From the NCBI RefSeq assembly GCF_036038375.1, contig NZ_CP107935.1:9300001-9364000 (forward strand): a stretch of 64,000 bases of DNA. Reading direction: 5' to 3'. The stretch comes from Streptomyces sp. NBC_00414. GTDB lineage: Bacteria; Actinomycetota; Actinomycetes; Streptomycetales; Streptomycetaceae. Positions within the stretch are counted from its first letter, which is position 1, and every line of letters starts with the position of its first letter. Under the pieces are notes generated by a model. It worked only from the letters and a program-made list of their open reading frames with translations. It was not told the origin of the DNA and ran no database searches. A program made the position numbers and the translations under genes. Shown piece by piece: positions 32,994 to 40,999 of the stretch.

Positions 32994-33944
32994 TCACGTG
33001 TTCAGGGTATGAGAGGGCAGGACGCCGTAGGCGGCGCGATAGGCGGCGGCGAAACGACTGGGTTGGTGAAAGCCCCAGCGGGTGGCGATGCCGGTCACCG
33101 TGGCGCCGGTGCCGGGATGGGCCGAGCGCAGTTCCCGGTGAGCGTGTGCGAGGCGCACCCAGCGCAGGTGGGCGGTGGGCGTGGTGTCGAGGTGGCGACG
33201 GAAGGCGTACTGCAGAGCACGAACGGTCACATGGGCCGCGGCGGCGATGTCGGCGACGGTGATGGGCTCCGCGGCATGGTCGTCGATGTAGGCGGTGGCC
33301 CGGCGCAGGGTGCGCGAGTGGGCGTCCTTGCTGTCCTGTGCGGCCGGATCGGTTCGGGCCGAGTGAGGGAAGGCCGCAAGAACACTGGCGGCCAGCATCT
33401 GAGCGCCGGCTGACACGACCAGCGGCTCCTCGCAGAGGGCGGGGTCGGAGATCACGTGATCGCGCAGGTGGACGATGAGGCGCTTCAACTGGTCGGCCGC
33501 GCCCCGCGAATGCGGCCGATGGCCGGTCAGCCGCACCGGGCCGCCGGACGGCTCGGGGTCGGCGACCTGGTTCAGCAGGTGGGGATCCAGCAGGGTGACG
33601 TTGTAGCGGGTTCCGCAGATGCGCCCCGAGTACGGCAGGTCCGGCGGTGCCAGTAGCGCGATGTCACCTGGGCCGTATGTGTCCTTGACACCGTGGAACG
33701 TGTTGTCCGCGACCGTACCTTCGTGAACCATGCACAGACTGAGCTTGCCCAGCGGTGTCACCGCGTAGCTCATCTCGTAGTTGAAATCGAGTTCGTCCAC
33801 GCTGACCGACGGCATGGCGTTGCGGCGCATACGCGTTCTGATGCCCGCGGCGCCGCTGTGGCCGATGCGCAGGCGGGCGTACGCCTGGCTGAGGAAGTCC
33901 TCTGTGATGCCCAAGTCATCACTGTCGAACACCAGTGAGTTCAT
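32994..33944 (-). CDS. AraC-family transcriptional regulator
   Basis: A 316-residue regulator. The N-terminal ligand/dimer domain contains MVHEGTVADNTFHG and YGPGDIALLAPPDLP. The C-terminal AraC/XylS double helix-turn-helix runs from about residue 215: TVADIAAAAHVTVRALQYAFRRH and ATRWGFHQPSRFAAAYRAAYG. ATG 33944 (MNSLVFDSDDLG) follows a GGGGAAACG ribosome site. The target is unknown; the secreted arabinosidase on its left side is one candidate. Confidence 0.92.
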   Translation of the reverse strand: MNSLVFDSDDLGITEDFLSQAYARLRIGHSGAAGIRTRMRRNAMPSVSVDELDFNYEMSYAVTPLGKLSLCMVHEGTVADNTFHGVKDTYGPGDIALLAPPDLPYSGRICGTRYNVTLLDPHLLNQVADPEPSGGPVRLTGHRPHSRGAADQLKRLIVHLRDHVISDPALCEEPLVVSAGAQMLAASVLAAFPHSARTDPAAQDSKDAHSRTLRRATAYIDDHAAEPITVADIAAAAHVTVRALQYAFRRHLDTTPTAHLRWVRLAHAHRELRSAHPGTGATVTGIATRWGFHQPSRFAAAYRAAYGVLPSHTLNT

Positions 33945-34275
33945 CGTTTCCCCGTTCCAGCGGATATGCGCTGCCACCGCAGCTCGACACCACTAGACCA
34001 GAAAAGAATATTCGTCATACGAACCCGGAAAAAGGGCACCTGAAACGGCTGAAACAATGAGTGTTTTTCGATGGCGTCTCGACCGAGCGAAGGAATGGGC
34101 ACACGCCGAGGGGGCCACGGTTCCTGCCAGGTCCACCTTTCGCGGCCCGGGACTTCACAGCCGCTGTCTTGCGCGCGAGACCACCGACCTGGTGCACGGA
34201 GGAAACGTGCACCAGGTCCGGCTGTCACCGGCCCGGAAGCGCAGGAGAAGTCATGCTCTCGGGCGGTGGCGCGGG
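33945..34275. other. Promoter region of the AraC gene, A/T-richer than its surroundings
   Basis: No gene was found. The stretch 33990-34075 is unusually A/T-rich for this window. It holds a perfect inverted repeat TTCGT-CAT-ACGAA (34011-34023) overlapping GAATATTC (34006-34013), and a direct repeat TGAAAC-GGC-TGAAAC at about 34041-34055. Confidence 0.6.
34006..34023. promoter_or_regulatory. Candidate operator upstream of the AraC gene
   Basis: GAATATTCGTCATACGAA combines the 8-bp palindrome GAATATTC with the inverted repeat TTCGT-CAT-ACGAA. It lies 62-79 bp upstream of the AraC start, a usual place for autoregulation. Confidence 0.4.
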
Positions 34276-35730
34276 TCAGAGCGGGTTCACCGCCACGAAC
34301 GAACTGTCCTGCCGGAAGAGGTCGGTGCCGTCCGACGGGTCCACGCGCAGCTGGTAGTTGTAGTGGCGCAGGTAGTAGCCGGGATAGTTGTACGACTCCA
34401 GCCGTACGGAGCCGGTGGCGCTGCCCGTCCTGGCGATGAACGTGGCGTCCCTGGCGAACGTGGACGAGCCGTTGTTCGCGTCGAAACGGCCCCGGAAGTC
34501 CCAGTGCCGCAGGTAGTTGCCGGCCGAGTTGCGGAAGGAGTAGCCGTTCCCGTCGGCGAGTCCCGCCACGACGGTGAACGTGGACGCCTGCTTCTCCGCG
34601 GTCGTGCTGGAGGAAGTCACCACCGGGAGGTTGAGCAGGGCGGACTGGTCCTGCCAGTAACGGGTGGTGTAGTTGCCCGACCGGATCGAACGGGTGACCC
34701 CCGTCGGCAGGCTCACCCCGCCGGAGACCGTCTCCTTGATCACGGTGAAGTGACGCGCGGTACCGGAGATGCCCGGCAGTGCCCGGGGCGCGCTCCAGGT
34801 GGCGAAGCTGTCGTAGCTGTCGCTGTAGTAGTAACTGCCGTCGCCGTACCCGTCGAAGAAGATCCGCCACGCGCCGTTGTCGAGCTGTATCAGCGCGGCG
34901 CCCTCACGTGTGCCGCCCCAGCCCGCCCAGTTGCCGGTCCGGCTGATCGTGTACGGCCCCGTGAGCGCGCTTGCCGTGGCGTACTCGATGTACTTCGACG
35001 TCTCGTTCTTCGTGAACGCGTGGTACGTCGAGCCGGTCCGCACCACGAACGTGTCGATGTGGTTGGTGCCGATGCCGGACAGCGCCACGGGTGAACTCCA
35101 CGCCGTGAGAGCCGAGTTGCTGGCCCTGAGCCGGTAAGGGGTGAATATCCACTCGTCGTTGGTGGTCGAGCAGGACACCAGGATGTTCACGCTGCCGTCG
35201 CTGTCGACGAACCACTCCGGCGCCCACGCGCGCGACAGATTGGTGATCGGGACCGGATAGTCGTACAGGAACGTCCAGTTGCTCCGGTCCGAACTGCGGG
35301 CGAAGCCGATGGTGGTGCTGGTGTCCTGCCAGGTGTGCGTGGTGTAGGTGACGTAGTAGTAGCCGTCGGTGTGCTTGAAGATGCTGGCGTCGCGGATCCG
35401 GTTGGCGGGCGGGGTGTACGCGGAGGCCTTGAGGAGCCGGAAGTCCGTCGCGTCGTCCGACTGGTAGACGTTCACCGTGCCGTCGTTGCTGTTGAGGAAC
35501 GGCACGATGGTGTAGCGGGTCGCGGAGCCGCTGGGCGGCGCGGCCGCCGCGGCCGAACCGAGCAGACCCGGCAGCCCGCCCACGACGAGCGCCGAGGTGG
35601 GCAGGGCGGCCATCGCCCGCAACAGGCTCCGGCGCGAGAGGGCGAAGGGCCGGGGCGCGCCGGTCGCGTCCGGCGAGGCGGCGGGTCCGGTGAGGCCGGT
35701 GGATCCGGCGGGTCTGTCTGGCGTGATCAT
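34276..35730 (-). CDS. Secreted GH43 arabinosidase with AbfB (CBM42) domain
   Basis: A 484-residue exported glycosidase. The twin-arginine-type leader SRRSLLRAMAALPTSALVVGG lies in the first 65 residues. A five-bladed GH43 propeller covers about 70-345 (IRDASIFKHTDGYYYVTYTT, RAWAPEWFVDSDGSVNILVS, and a Glu in TREGAALIQLDNG). A C-terminal AbfB beta-trefoil spans about 350-484 (SFRNSAGNYLRHWDF, YPGYYLRHYNYQLRVD). AbfB binds arabinose side chains, so it probably trims arabinan or arabinoxylan. ATG 35730 follows AGGAGAG. It lies next to a pectate lyase on the same strand. Confidence 0.9.
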   Translation of the reverse strand: MITPDRPAGSTGLTGPAASPDATGAPRPFALSRRSLLRAMAALPTSALVVGGLPGLLGSAAAAAPPSGSATRYTIVPFLNSNDGTVNVYQSDDATDFRLLKASAYTPPANRIRDASIFKHTDGYYYVTYTTHTWQDTSTTIGFARSSDRSNWTFLYDYPVPITNLSRAWAPEWFVDSDGSVNILVSCSTTNDEWIFTPYRLRASNSALTAWSSPVALSGIGTNHIDTFVVRTGSTYHAFTKNETSKYIEYATASALTGPYTISRTGNWAGWGGTREGAALIQLDNGAWRIFFDGYGDGSYYYSDSYDSFATWSAPRALPGISGTARHFTVIKETVSGGVSLPTGVTRSIRSGNYTTRYWQDQSALLNLPVVTSSSTTAEKQASTFTVVAGLADGNGYSFRNSAGNYLRHWDFRGRFDANNGSSTFARDATFIARTGSATGSVRLESYNYPGYYLRHYNYQLRVDPSDGTDLFRQDSSFVAVNPL

Positions 35731-35889
35731 GTGCGGCTCTCCTAGTTGGCGTGTGCCTGCCGTTCGTGTCGTGCGCTGAGCTGTGCCGTGCCGGTGGTGC
35801 CGGTTGTGCGGGCCCCGTGGGCCCCGGGGTCGTCCGTCCCTGGGCCCACGGGGTGGTTCAGGTGGAGTGGAGCGGTCCGGGCGGCCGGT

Positions 35890-37089
35890 TCAGAACCTGG
35901 CGCCGATCGACGTACCGTCCCGGGGGACCAGGAAGTCCCGGGCCGGTGGCAGTGAGCCGTCGGGCGTGCGCGGGCCGGTGACGGCGCCCGTGTCCGTGCT
36001 CACGACCGACGACTCGCCCCATGTGCCGCCCAGATCCCAGGAGTTGCCCGAGGACGTGGTGCCGACGCCGAGGGCGGCGGCCCGGGCGTCCGCGACGGAG
36101 AGGTTGGCGGTGAGGACCGCCGTCCCGCCCGATCCGTCGGCGTCGAAGCCCGTGCCCGCGTTGCGGAACGTCGTGTCGCGGCTCAGGGCGAGCGCGCCCG
36201 GATTGCCGTTGTCGGTGACGCCGTGCGCCGCGTTGCGGTACGCGACCGAGTTGCGCAGTGTGTGCGCCACCGACGGGGCCGGACTGCCACCGCCCAGCTT
36301 GAAGCCGTTGCCGTCGCCCGCGAAGTCGGGAAAGCCCCAGCGGTTGAAGCCGTTGCCGTACGCGATCGTGTTCTCCACCACGATCGGCGAGGTGAACTTC
36401 CAGGCGTCGTAACCGTCGTCCACGTTGTTCCACAGTCGCGCGCCCCGCACGACGTTGCCCGTTCCGCTGCCCTCCTTGATGGCCAGCCCGTCGGCGCTCT
36501 CCCCGTTCTTGCGCGGGTCGCGGTTGCCGTAACTGTCCAGGTTCAGGATCTGGTTGCCGGCGGAGGCACCCTGGAGCTGGAAGCCGGACTCGTAGTTGTC
36601 GTGCGTGGTGAGACGGGAGAACACGTTGTTGCCGCAGCCGTCGCAGTAGTAGCCGTACGGCCCGTTGACGATCTCCAGGCCGGAGACCTTCCACCAGGAG
36701 GCCTCCTGGTGGATCGCGCCGCGCTCGGCACGCGGGATGCTGCCGCCGACCGGTGTGTGACTGGCCGGCAGCTGTTCGCCGTCGACGACGACCCGCTCAC
36801 CCTGGTACGCGCCGAGGGAGATCGGCTGCGACGCCGTTCCCGAGGCGGAGATGGTGATGTTGTCGGTGAGGGCGTAGGTGCCGCCGCGCACGGCGATGAC
36901 GTCGCCCGGCTGCGCCCTGTCGACGGCCTTCTGGATGGTCCGCAGCGGTTGTCCGAGTGTGCCCGCGGCGGAGTCGTTCCCGTCGACGGCCACCACGATG
37001 GTCGACGCGGCCGCCGCCGGAGCCGGGGTCACCGCCGCCGCCAGTACGACACTCAGCGCTGTCCCTGTGAGCATGCCCGCGATGCGCAC
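35890..37089 (-). CDS. Secreted pectate lyase-like protein, PL9-type beta-helix
   Basis: A 399-residue exported protein: a Sec signal peptide ending near APAAAAS (about residue 28), then a right-handed parallel beta-helix. The sequence resembles PL9 lyases. The calcium-site stretch NVDDGYDAWKF and the proposed base-containing GNGFKLGG match the Pel9A pattern. It would cleave polygalacturonate by beta-elimination outside the cell. The GTG at 37089 has AAGGAGG four bases upstream. It is probably co-regulated with the arabinosidase downstream for pectin breakdown. Confidence 0.85.
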   Translation of the reverse strand: MRIAGMLTGTALSVVLAAAVTPAPAAAASTIVVAVDGNDSAAGTLGQPLRTIQKAVDRAQPGDVIAVRGGTYALTDNITISASGTASQPISLGAYQGERVVVDGEQLPASHTPVGGSIPRAERGAIHQEASWWKVSGLEIVNGPYGYYCDGCGNNVFSRLTTHDNYESGFQLQGASAGNQILNLDSYGNRDPRKNGESADGLAIKEGSGTGNVVRGARLWNNVDDGYDAWKFTSPIVVENTIAYGNGFNRWGFPDFAGDGNGFKLGGGSPAPSVAHTLRNSVAYRNAAHGVTDNGNPGALALSRDTTFRNAGTGFDADGSGGTAVLTANLSVADARAAALGVGTTSSGNSWDLGGTWGESSVVSTDTGAVTGPRTPDGSLPPARDFLVPRDGTSIGARF

Positions 37090-37189
37090 GAGGCCTCCTT
37101 GTCTGCCGATCCGTACGTTGTCGCGGATCAGTGGTCACCCACACCGGGTTGGTTGCCGGGGCACGCACTCGCCTTGGTCTGTCGAGCCG

Positions 37190-37211
37190 TCGATATATCG
37201 AACAAGGTTCG
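37190..37211. promoter_or_regulatory. Overlapping palindromes upstream of the pectate lyase
   Basis: A perfect 12-bp palindrome TCGATATATCGA (37190-37201) overlaps the inverted repeat CGAAC-AAG-GTTCG (37199-37211), about 100 bp upstream of the lyase start. A good candidate operator for pectin- or uronate-responsive control. Confidence 0.5.
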
Positions 37212-37272
37212 GTAAGTCGGTCAGAACGTAGAGCGCGGCCGTGACCACGTCAATAACTTCGACACGCCCCGT

Positions 37273-37367
37273 CCCTTGGGATCCGGTCAGTCACCTGGGA
37301 TCCGGTTGGTCACTTGGGATGCGATCGGCCACGTGGGACCTGTTCGGTCGCTTGGAACCCTTTCGCC
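37273..37367 (+). repeat. Five tandem copies of a degenerate 19-bp unit
   Basis: Units start at 37273, 37292, 37311, 37330 and 37349 with consensus CACTTGGGATCCGGTCGGT. The first two are nearly identical and the later ones drift. They lie between the pectate lyase promoter and the cysteine-rich protein gene, ending about 70 bp before the latter. Confidence 0.85.
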
Positions 37368-37439
37368 CCTTGAGGCCCGCTTGCTCCGCCCGGTGTTTCC
37401 GCCGGGTTTGGCGTGGCGGTGTCCGGCTACCCGGACCAT

Positions 37440-37811
37440 GTGTCAGTAACAGAGCTGCAGGAACTCGTTCGTTTCCTTGAGGACCGGTTCGCCTGTGCGC
37501 AGGCCTGCACCGAGTGCGCACGGGTGTGTGCCCTGCGCGCGAGCCTCGCCGACCTCGACGGCCCCGAGGACCAGCAACTGATCCGGCACAAAGGCATCCT
37601 GTGCGCGGAGGTCTGCGACACGACGTGCCGTTTCCTGGCGGAACAGGTCACGCAGTCCGAGGACTCGATGCGTGTCCAGGTCGAGTGGTGCCGCACCGTG
37701 TGCCTCGAAACCGCCGGCGTTCTCGACCTCGACCCCGGGTCCGAGGAGAGCGCACAGTCCTGTCGCGACTGTGCCCGCGCCTGCTCGGAGTTCCTCACCC
37801 GGTTGAGGTGA
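37440..37811 (+). CDS. Cysteine-rich four-helix-bundle protein, copper-storage (Csp3) like
   Basis: A 123-residue soluble protein with 12 cysteines spaced i, i+3/i+4 along helices: CAQACTECARVC, CAEVCDTTC, WCRTVC and SCRDCARAC. This is the pattern of Csp/DUF326 proteins, whose inward-facing thiols bind many Cu(I) ions. No signal peptide, so it would be a cytosolic Csp3-type store. The start is uncertain: GTG 37440 gives MSVTELQELV, and GTG 37413 adds nine residues; neither has a good ribosome site. No copper chaperone or exporter is adjacent. Confidence 0.78.
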   Translation: MSVTELQELVRFLEDRFACAQACTECARVCALRASLADLDGPEDQQLIRHKGILCAEVCDTTCRFLAEQVTQSEDSMRVQVEWCRTVCLETAGVLDLDPGSEESAQSCRDCARACSEFLTRLR

Positions 37812-37909
37812 TCCGGTTGAGGCGACCCGGTCGAGGTGGCCCACCTGGGCACACTCGGCCGCCCGGGCGCGGTGAACCACCCGGACACGTCGTCGGCATT
37901 CCCTATTTC

Positions 37910-37923
37910 TGGAACAGGTTCTA
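37910..37923. promoter_or_regulatory. KstR-like operator
   Basis: TGGAACAGGTTCTA fits the mycobacterial KstR consensus TnnAACnnGTTnnA exactly. It differs from the fuller form TAGAACNNGTTCTA at one base. It lies 61-74 bp upstream of the acyl-CoA dehydrogenase start. Confidence 0.55.
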
Positions 37924-37983
37924 CGGTGTGCGCCGTCAGGTCCGGGTGGCCCGAGCAGTGGGCCGGGGAACCAGGGAGGCGCC

Positions 37984-39207
37984 GTGCATCTCGAATACAC
38001 GCCGGAGCAGCAGCGGTTGCGCACCGAGCTGCGCTCCTACTTCGCCGAACTCGTCCCGGACGGCGCGCACGCCCTCCCTCGTCGCCCTGAGGGTGGGGGA
38101 GGAGTCCCGGACGACGACCCGGCCGTACAGAAGCGCTTCTACCGCGACACCATCCGCCGGCTCGGCTCCGACGGCTGGCTCGGGGTGGGCTGGCCGAAGG
38201 AGTACGGCGGGCGCGGTCTGACGCCGATGGAGCAGTTCATCTTCTTCGACGAGGCCGCCCAGGCCGGCGTACCGCTGCCGCTGATGGCGCTGAACACGGT
38301 CGGTCCGACGATCATGAGGTTCGGCACGGACGAGCAGAAGGCGTACTTCCTGCCGAAGATCCTCTCCGGTGAGATCGACTTCGCGATCGGCTACAGCGAA
38401 CCCGACGCGGGCACGGACCTGGCCGCCCTGAAGACGAGGGCGGTCCGGGAGGGCGACGAGGAGAGCGGCCACTACACGGTCGACGGGCAGAAGATCTGGA
38501 CGACGAACGGCGACACCGCCGACTGGGTGTGGCTCGCCGTCCGCACCGACCCCGACGCACCGCCGCACAAAGGCATCACCATGCTCCTCGTGCCGACCTC
38601 CGACCCCGGCTACTCCTGCACGATCATCAACACCCTCGCCTCGCACGACACCACCGCCAGCTACTACGAGAACATCCGCGTCCCCGTCTCCCGCCGCGTC
38701 GGCGAGGAGAACAAGGGCTGGCGGCTGATCACCAACCAGCTCAACCACGAGCGCGTCACACTCGCCGCCCACGGCACCATGGCCATCCGCGCCCTGCACG
38801 ACGTCCAGCGCTGGGCCATGGAGACCAAGCTCGCCGACGGCCGCCGTGTCGTCGACCTCCCCTGGGTGCGCCGGAGCCTCGCCCGGACCCACATCAGGCT
38901 CGACGCGATGAAACTCCTCAACTGGCAGATGGTGAACGCCGTCCACGAGGGCACCCTCACCCCGCAGGACGCCTCCGCGGTCAAGGTGTACGGGTCGGAG
39001 GCCCGCCGTGACGCGTACGCCTCACTCATGGAGGTCGTCGCCGCCGCGGGCGCGCTCAAGGAGGGCTCGGCGGGCGCGGTGCTCCACGGCGCGCTGGAGC
39101 GCGGCTACCGCTCGGCCGTCATCTTCACCTTCGGTGGTGGCAACAACGAGATCCAGCGGGAGATCATCTCGTGGATCGGCCTCGGGATGCCGAGGGTGCG
39201 GCGCTAG
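37984..39207 (+). CDS. Acyl-CoA dehydrogenase, similar to the FadE26/ChsE4 group
   Basis: A 407-residue FAD-dependent dehydrogenase that introduces a 2,3-double bond in an acyl-CoA. Family marks are GWLGVGWPKEYGGRG, GYSEPDAGTDLAALKT, and a C-terminal GYRSAVIFTFGGGNNEIQREII. Its start HLEYTPEQQRLRTELRSYFAEL is like actinobacterial steroid side-chain dehydrogenases of the FadE26 type, which work as heteromers. No second dehydrogenase gene is adjacent, so it may be a homomer or pair with a distant product. GTG 37984 follows GGAGG. A KstR-like box lies upstream. Confidence 0.9.
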   Translation: MHLEYTPEQQRLRTELRSYFAELVPDGAHALPRRPEGGGGVPDDDPAVQKRFYRDTIRRLGSDGWLGVGWPKEYGGRGLTPMEQFIFFDEAAQAGVPLPLMALNTVGPTIMRFGTDEQKAYFLPKILSGEIDFAIGYSEPDAGTDLAALKTRAVREGDEESGHYTVDGQKIWTTNGDTADWVWLAVRTDPDAPPHKGITMLLVPTSDPGYSCTIINTLASHDTTASYYENIRVPVSRRVGEENKGWRLITNQLNHERVTLAAHGTMAIRALHDVQRWAMETKLADGRRVVDLPWVRRSLARTHIRLDAMKLLNWQMVNAVHEGTLTPQDASAVKVYGSEARRDAYASLMEVVAAAGALKEGSAGAVLHGALERGYRSAVIFTFGGGNNEIQREIISWIGLGMPRVRR

Positions 39208-39236
39208 CGTGATGTGACGAGGACTCATGGTCGGCA

Positions 39237-39286
39237 CCGCCGTTCGTCAGCGGGGCCTCGCGCACGCGAGACCCCGCGAACGGCGG
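39237..39286. terminator. Bidirectional hairpin terminator
   Basis: Outer arms CCGCCGTTCG / CGAACGGCGG enclose a second stem built from GCGGGG-C-CTCGC and GCGAG-A-CCCCGC. It sits in the 100-bp gap between the convergent acyl-CoA dehydrogenase (stop 39207) and the oxidoreductase (stop 39309), as expected for a shared terminator. Confidence 0.75.
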
Positions 39287-39308
39287 CCCACGACCGTCCG
39301 CGACGGGG

Positions 39309-39971
39309 TCAGACGGTGAGTACGAGCTTGCCCTGGAGGTGACCGGCGTCGAGCAGCCGGTGTGCGTCGGCGACGCGCTCGAACGGGAACGTCTCCTGCA
39401 CATGGACCCGGAGTCTGCCCTGTTCCACGAGTTCGACGAGACCTCGCAGGGCGACCGGATCGGGGTCGACCGCGATACCGCTGAAGCGCATGCCGGCCGC
39501 CTCGTACCCGGCGATCAGCTCCGCGTCCTCCTCGGCGACCGCCGTCACCAGGTGACCACCGGGGCGGAGCACCTTCAGCGACCGTTCGACGGTGTCGCCG
39601 CCGATCGTGTCGAGCACGACGTCGATGTCGCGGACCGCCTCCGTGAAGTCGACCGCCGTGTAGTCGATCACCTCGTCGGCGCCGAGCCCCTCGACGAACC
39701 TCCGCTTGCTCCCGCCGGCGGTCGTGATCACGTGAGCGCCGAGCGCCTTCGCGATCTGGATCGCGACGTGGCCGACCCCGCCACCACCGCCGTGGACCAG
39801 GACGCGGTCGCCCTCGGTCACGCCGCCGAGGTCCACGAGGCCCTGCCATGCCGTCAGCCCGATCGCCCTGACGCGGACGAGGACCTCGCTGGGGAGGGGC
39901 CGGGGCTCGGGCGCGTCCACGATCGTGAGCACCTCGGGACCGCCGAGCGACTGCTGGGTGATGACTCGCAT
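39309..39971 (-). CDS. Quinone-oxidoreductase-like MDR protein with internal deletion
   Basis: A 220-residue protein; zinc-free MDR reductases usually have about 310. The first 36 residues are a normal GroES-domain start (QSLGGPEVLTIVDAPEPRP...VRVRAIGL). The text then jumps directly to TAWQGLVDLGGVTEGDRVLVHGGGGGVG, the beginning of the Rossmann domain. About 90 residues carrying most of the substrate-binding domain are missing, and the frame is kept. The rest (LDTIGGD, HLQGKLVLTV end) is intact. It probably cannot form a normal active site. It is divergent from the HxlR regulator, which presumably controlled it. Confidence 0.82.
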   Translation of the reverse strand: MRVITQQSLGGPEVLTIVDAPEPRPLPSEVLVRVRAIGLTAWQGLVDLGGVTEGDRVLVHGGGGGVGHVAIQIAKALGAHVITTAGGSKRRFVEGLGADEVIDYTAVDFTEAVRDIDVVLDTIGGDTVERSLKVLRPGGHLVTAVAEEDAELIAGYEAAGMRFSGIAVDPDPVALRGLVELVEQGRLRVHVQETFPFERVADAHRLLDAGHLQGKLVLTV

Positions 39972-40021
39972 GACTCTCCTGGCTTCGAAAGGGGGAGAGA
40001 ACCCAGGCTAGGTTTCCGACA

Positions 40022-40037
40022 GGTACCAGCAGGTGCC
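40022..40037. promoter_or_regulatory. Candidate HxlR operator
   Basis: GGTACC-AGCA-GGTGCC, an inverted repeat with one mismatched pair, lies in the 113-bp gap between the divergent reductase and HxlR genes. Another GGTACC follows near 40069. Confidence 0.4.
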
Positions 40038-40084
40038 CAAGGCGCCCAGGAGGGTCCGAGGAGCCGGCGGGTACCTTTGGAACC

Positions 40085-40465
40085 ATGAGCGGTTTCGGTC
40101 CCGGTGGTCCCTTTCTCGCGGACTGTCCGGCGCGTCTGGCGGTCGAGCTGATCGCCGACAAGTGGTCGGCGGTCGTGCTCTACGGTCTCAGTGAGGGCCC
40201 GGTGCGCCATGGCGAGCTGATCGGCCTGATCGGCGGCATCTCCCGCAAGATGCTCACCCAGACGCTCCGACGGCTTGAGGCGCACGGACTCGTCCACCGC
40301 CACGCCTACGTCGAGGTGCCGCCCCGCGTCGAGTACGAACTCACCCCGCTCGGGGCCACGTTGATCGAACCGATCCACATGCTGACCGAGTGGGCGAGGG
40401 CGAACGGCGACGCGGTACTCGACGCGCTCGACGCCGGTCCCGAGCCGGCCGCCTCCAGCGACTGA
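40085..40465 (+). CDS. HxlR-family transcriptional regulator
   Basis: A 126-residue winged-helix protein: ADKWSAVVLYGLSEGPVRHGEL, recognition region GISRKMLTQTLRRLEAHGLV, wing RHAYVEVPPRVEYELTPLG. An early Cys (LADCPARL) matches the position used for redox or electrophile sensing in HxlR/HypR-type regulators. Divergent to a quinone reductase, a common arrangement for quinone or aldehyde response. Its usual target appears damaged here. Confidence 0.92.
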   Translation: MSGFGPGGPFLADCPARLAVELIADKWSAVVLYGLSEGPVRHGELIGLIGGISRKMLTQTLRRLEAHGLVHRHAYVEVPPRVEYELTPLGATLIEPIHMLTEWARANGDAVLDALDAGPEPAASSD

Positions 40466-40469
40466 GGGC

Positions 40470-40923
40470 TCCGCCACGGCACAGGGCTACGCCTCTCTTC
40501 ACCAGTCGGCGGATCCGTGTCCGGGTCCAGCGCCAGGTTCGTGGCCGCGGCGTGGGCCAGTTCCTCGTCGTCGAGGAGCGCTGCCAGCCGGGACCGCGAC
40601 TCGGGATCGTCCACCAGCCGGACGCGCTGGGCCGGATCGACATGGGGGTTACGGGCGAAGAAGCTGCGCGTGTGGGTGTCCGGGTGCTCGATCACCGCGT
40701 CGATGACGGCGTCGGGCAGGATCCGGTCCCGGCACAGCAGCATCCGTACGGCGAGCGGAGCGTCGGAGAGCAGCCGCAGGAGGACTCTCTCCGGCACGGA
40801 CGGGTTGAGAGGCGGCCCGGCGAGCCGACGGGCGGGAAGATCGGCGTCCGCCCGGACCTGCTCAGGCGTCGGCATGCCGTGTGCCCCCAAGGCGTCGACA
40901 GGCCTGGTGGAGACCTGATCCAC
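40470..40923 (-). pseudogene. Fragment of a HEAT/LRV-like repeat protein
   Basis: The minus-strand frame reads PLNPSVPERVLLRLLSDAPLAVRMLLCRD...DAVIDAVIEHPDTHTRSFFARNPHVDPAQRVRLVDDPESRSRLAALLDDEELAHAA. It is made of short helical repeats resembling the leucine-rich-variant proteins of Streptomyces. After about 130 residues similarity stops, and the frame runs into the antisense of the HxlR gene (stop at 40306). I read it as the N-terminal remnant of a longer gene, truncated on its 3' side. No good ribosome site is seen. Confidence 0.5.
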
Positions 40924-40999
40924 GACCGTGTCCGCCTTGTGCGGCGACGGGCAGAGGCCGTCCCGATGACGCCTCGGCGCGGAGCGGGAGCTCGGCTGT

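Noticed and set aside
37410..39207. A steroid catabolic cluster
   Set aside because: Only one FadE26-like gene and one KstR-like box; no ring-cleavage or side-chain thiolase genes in the window.
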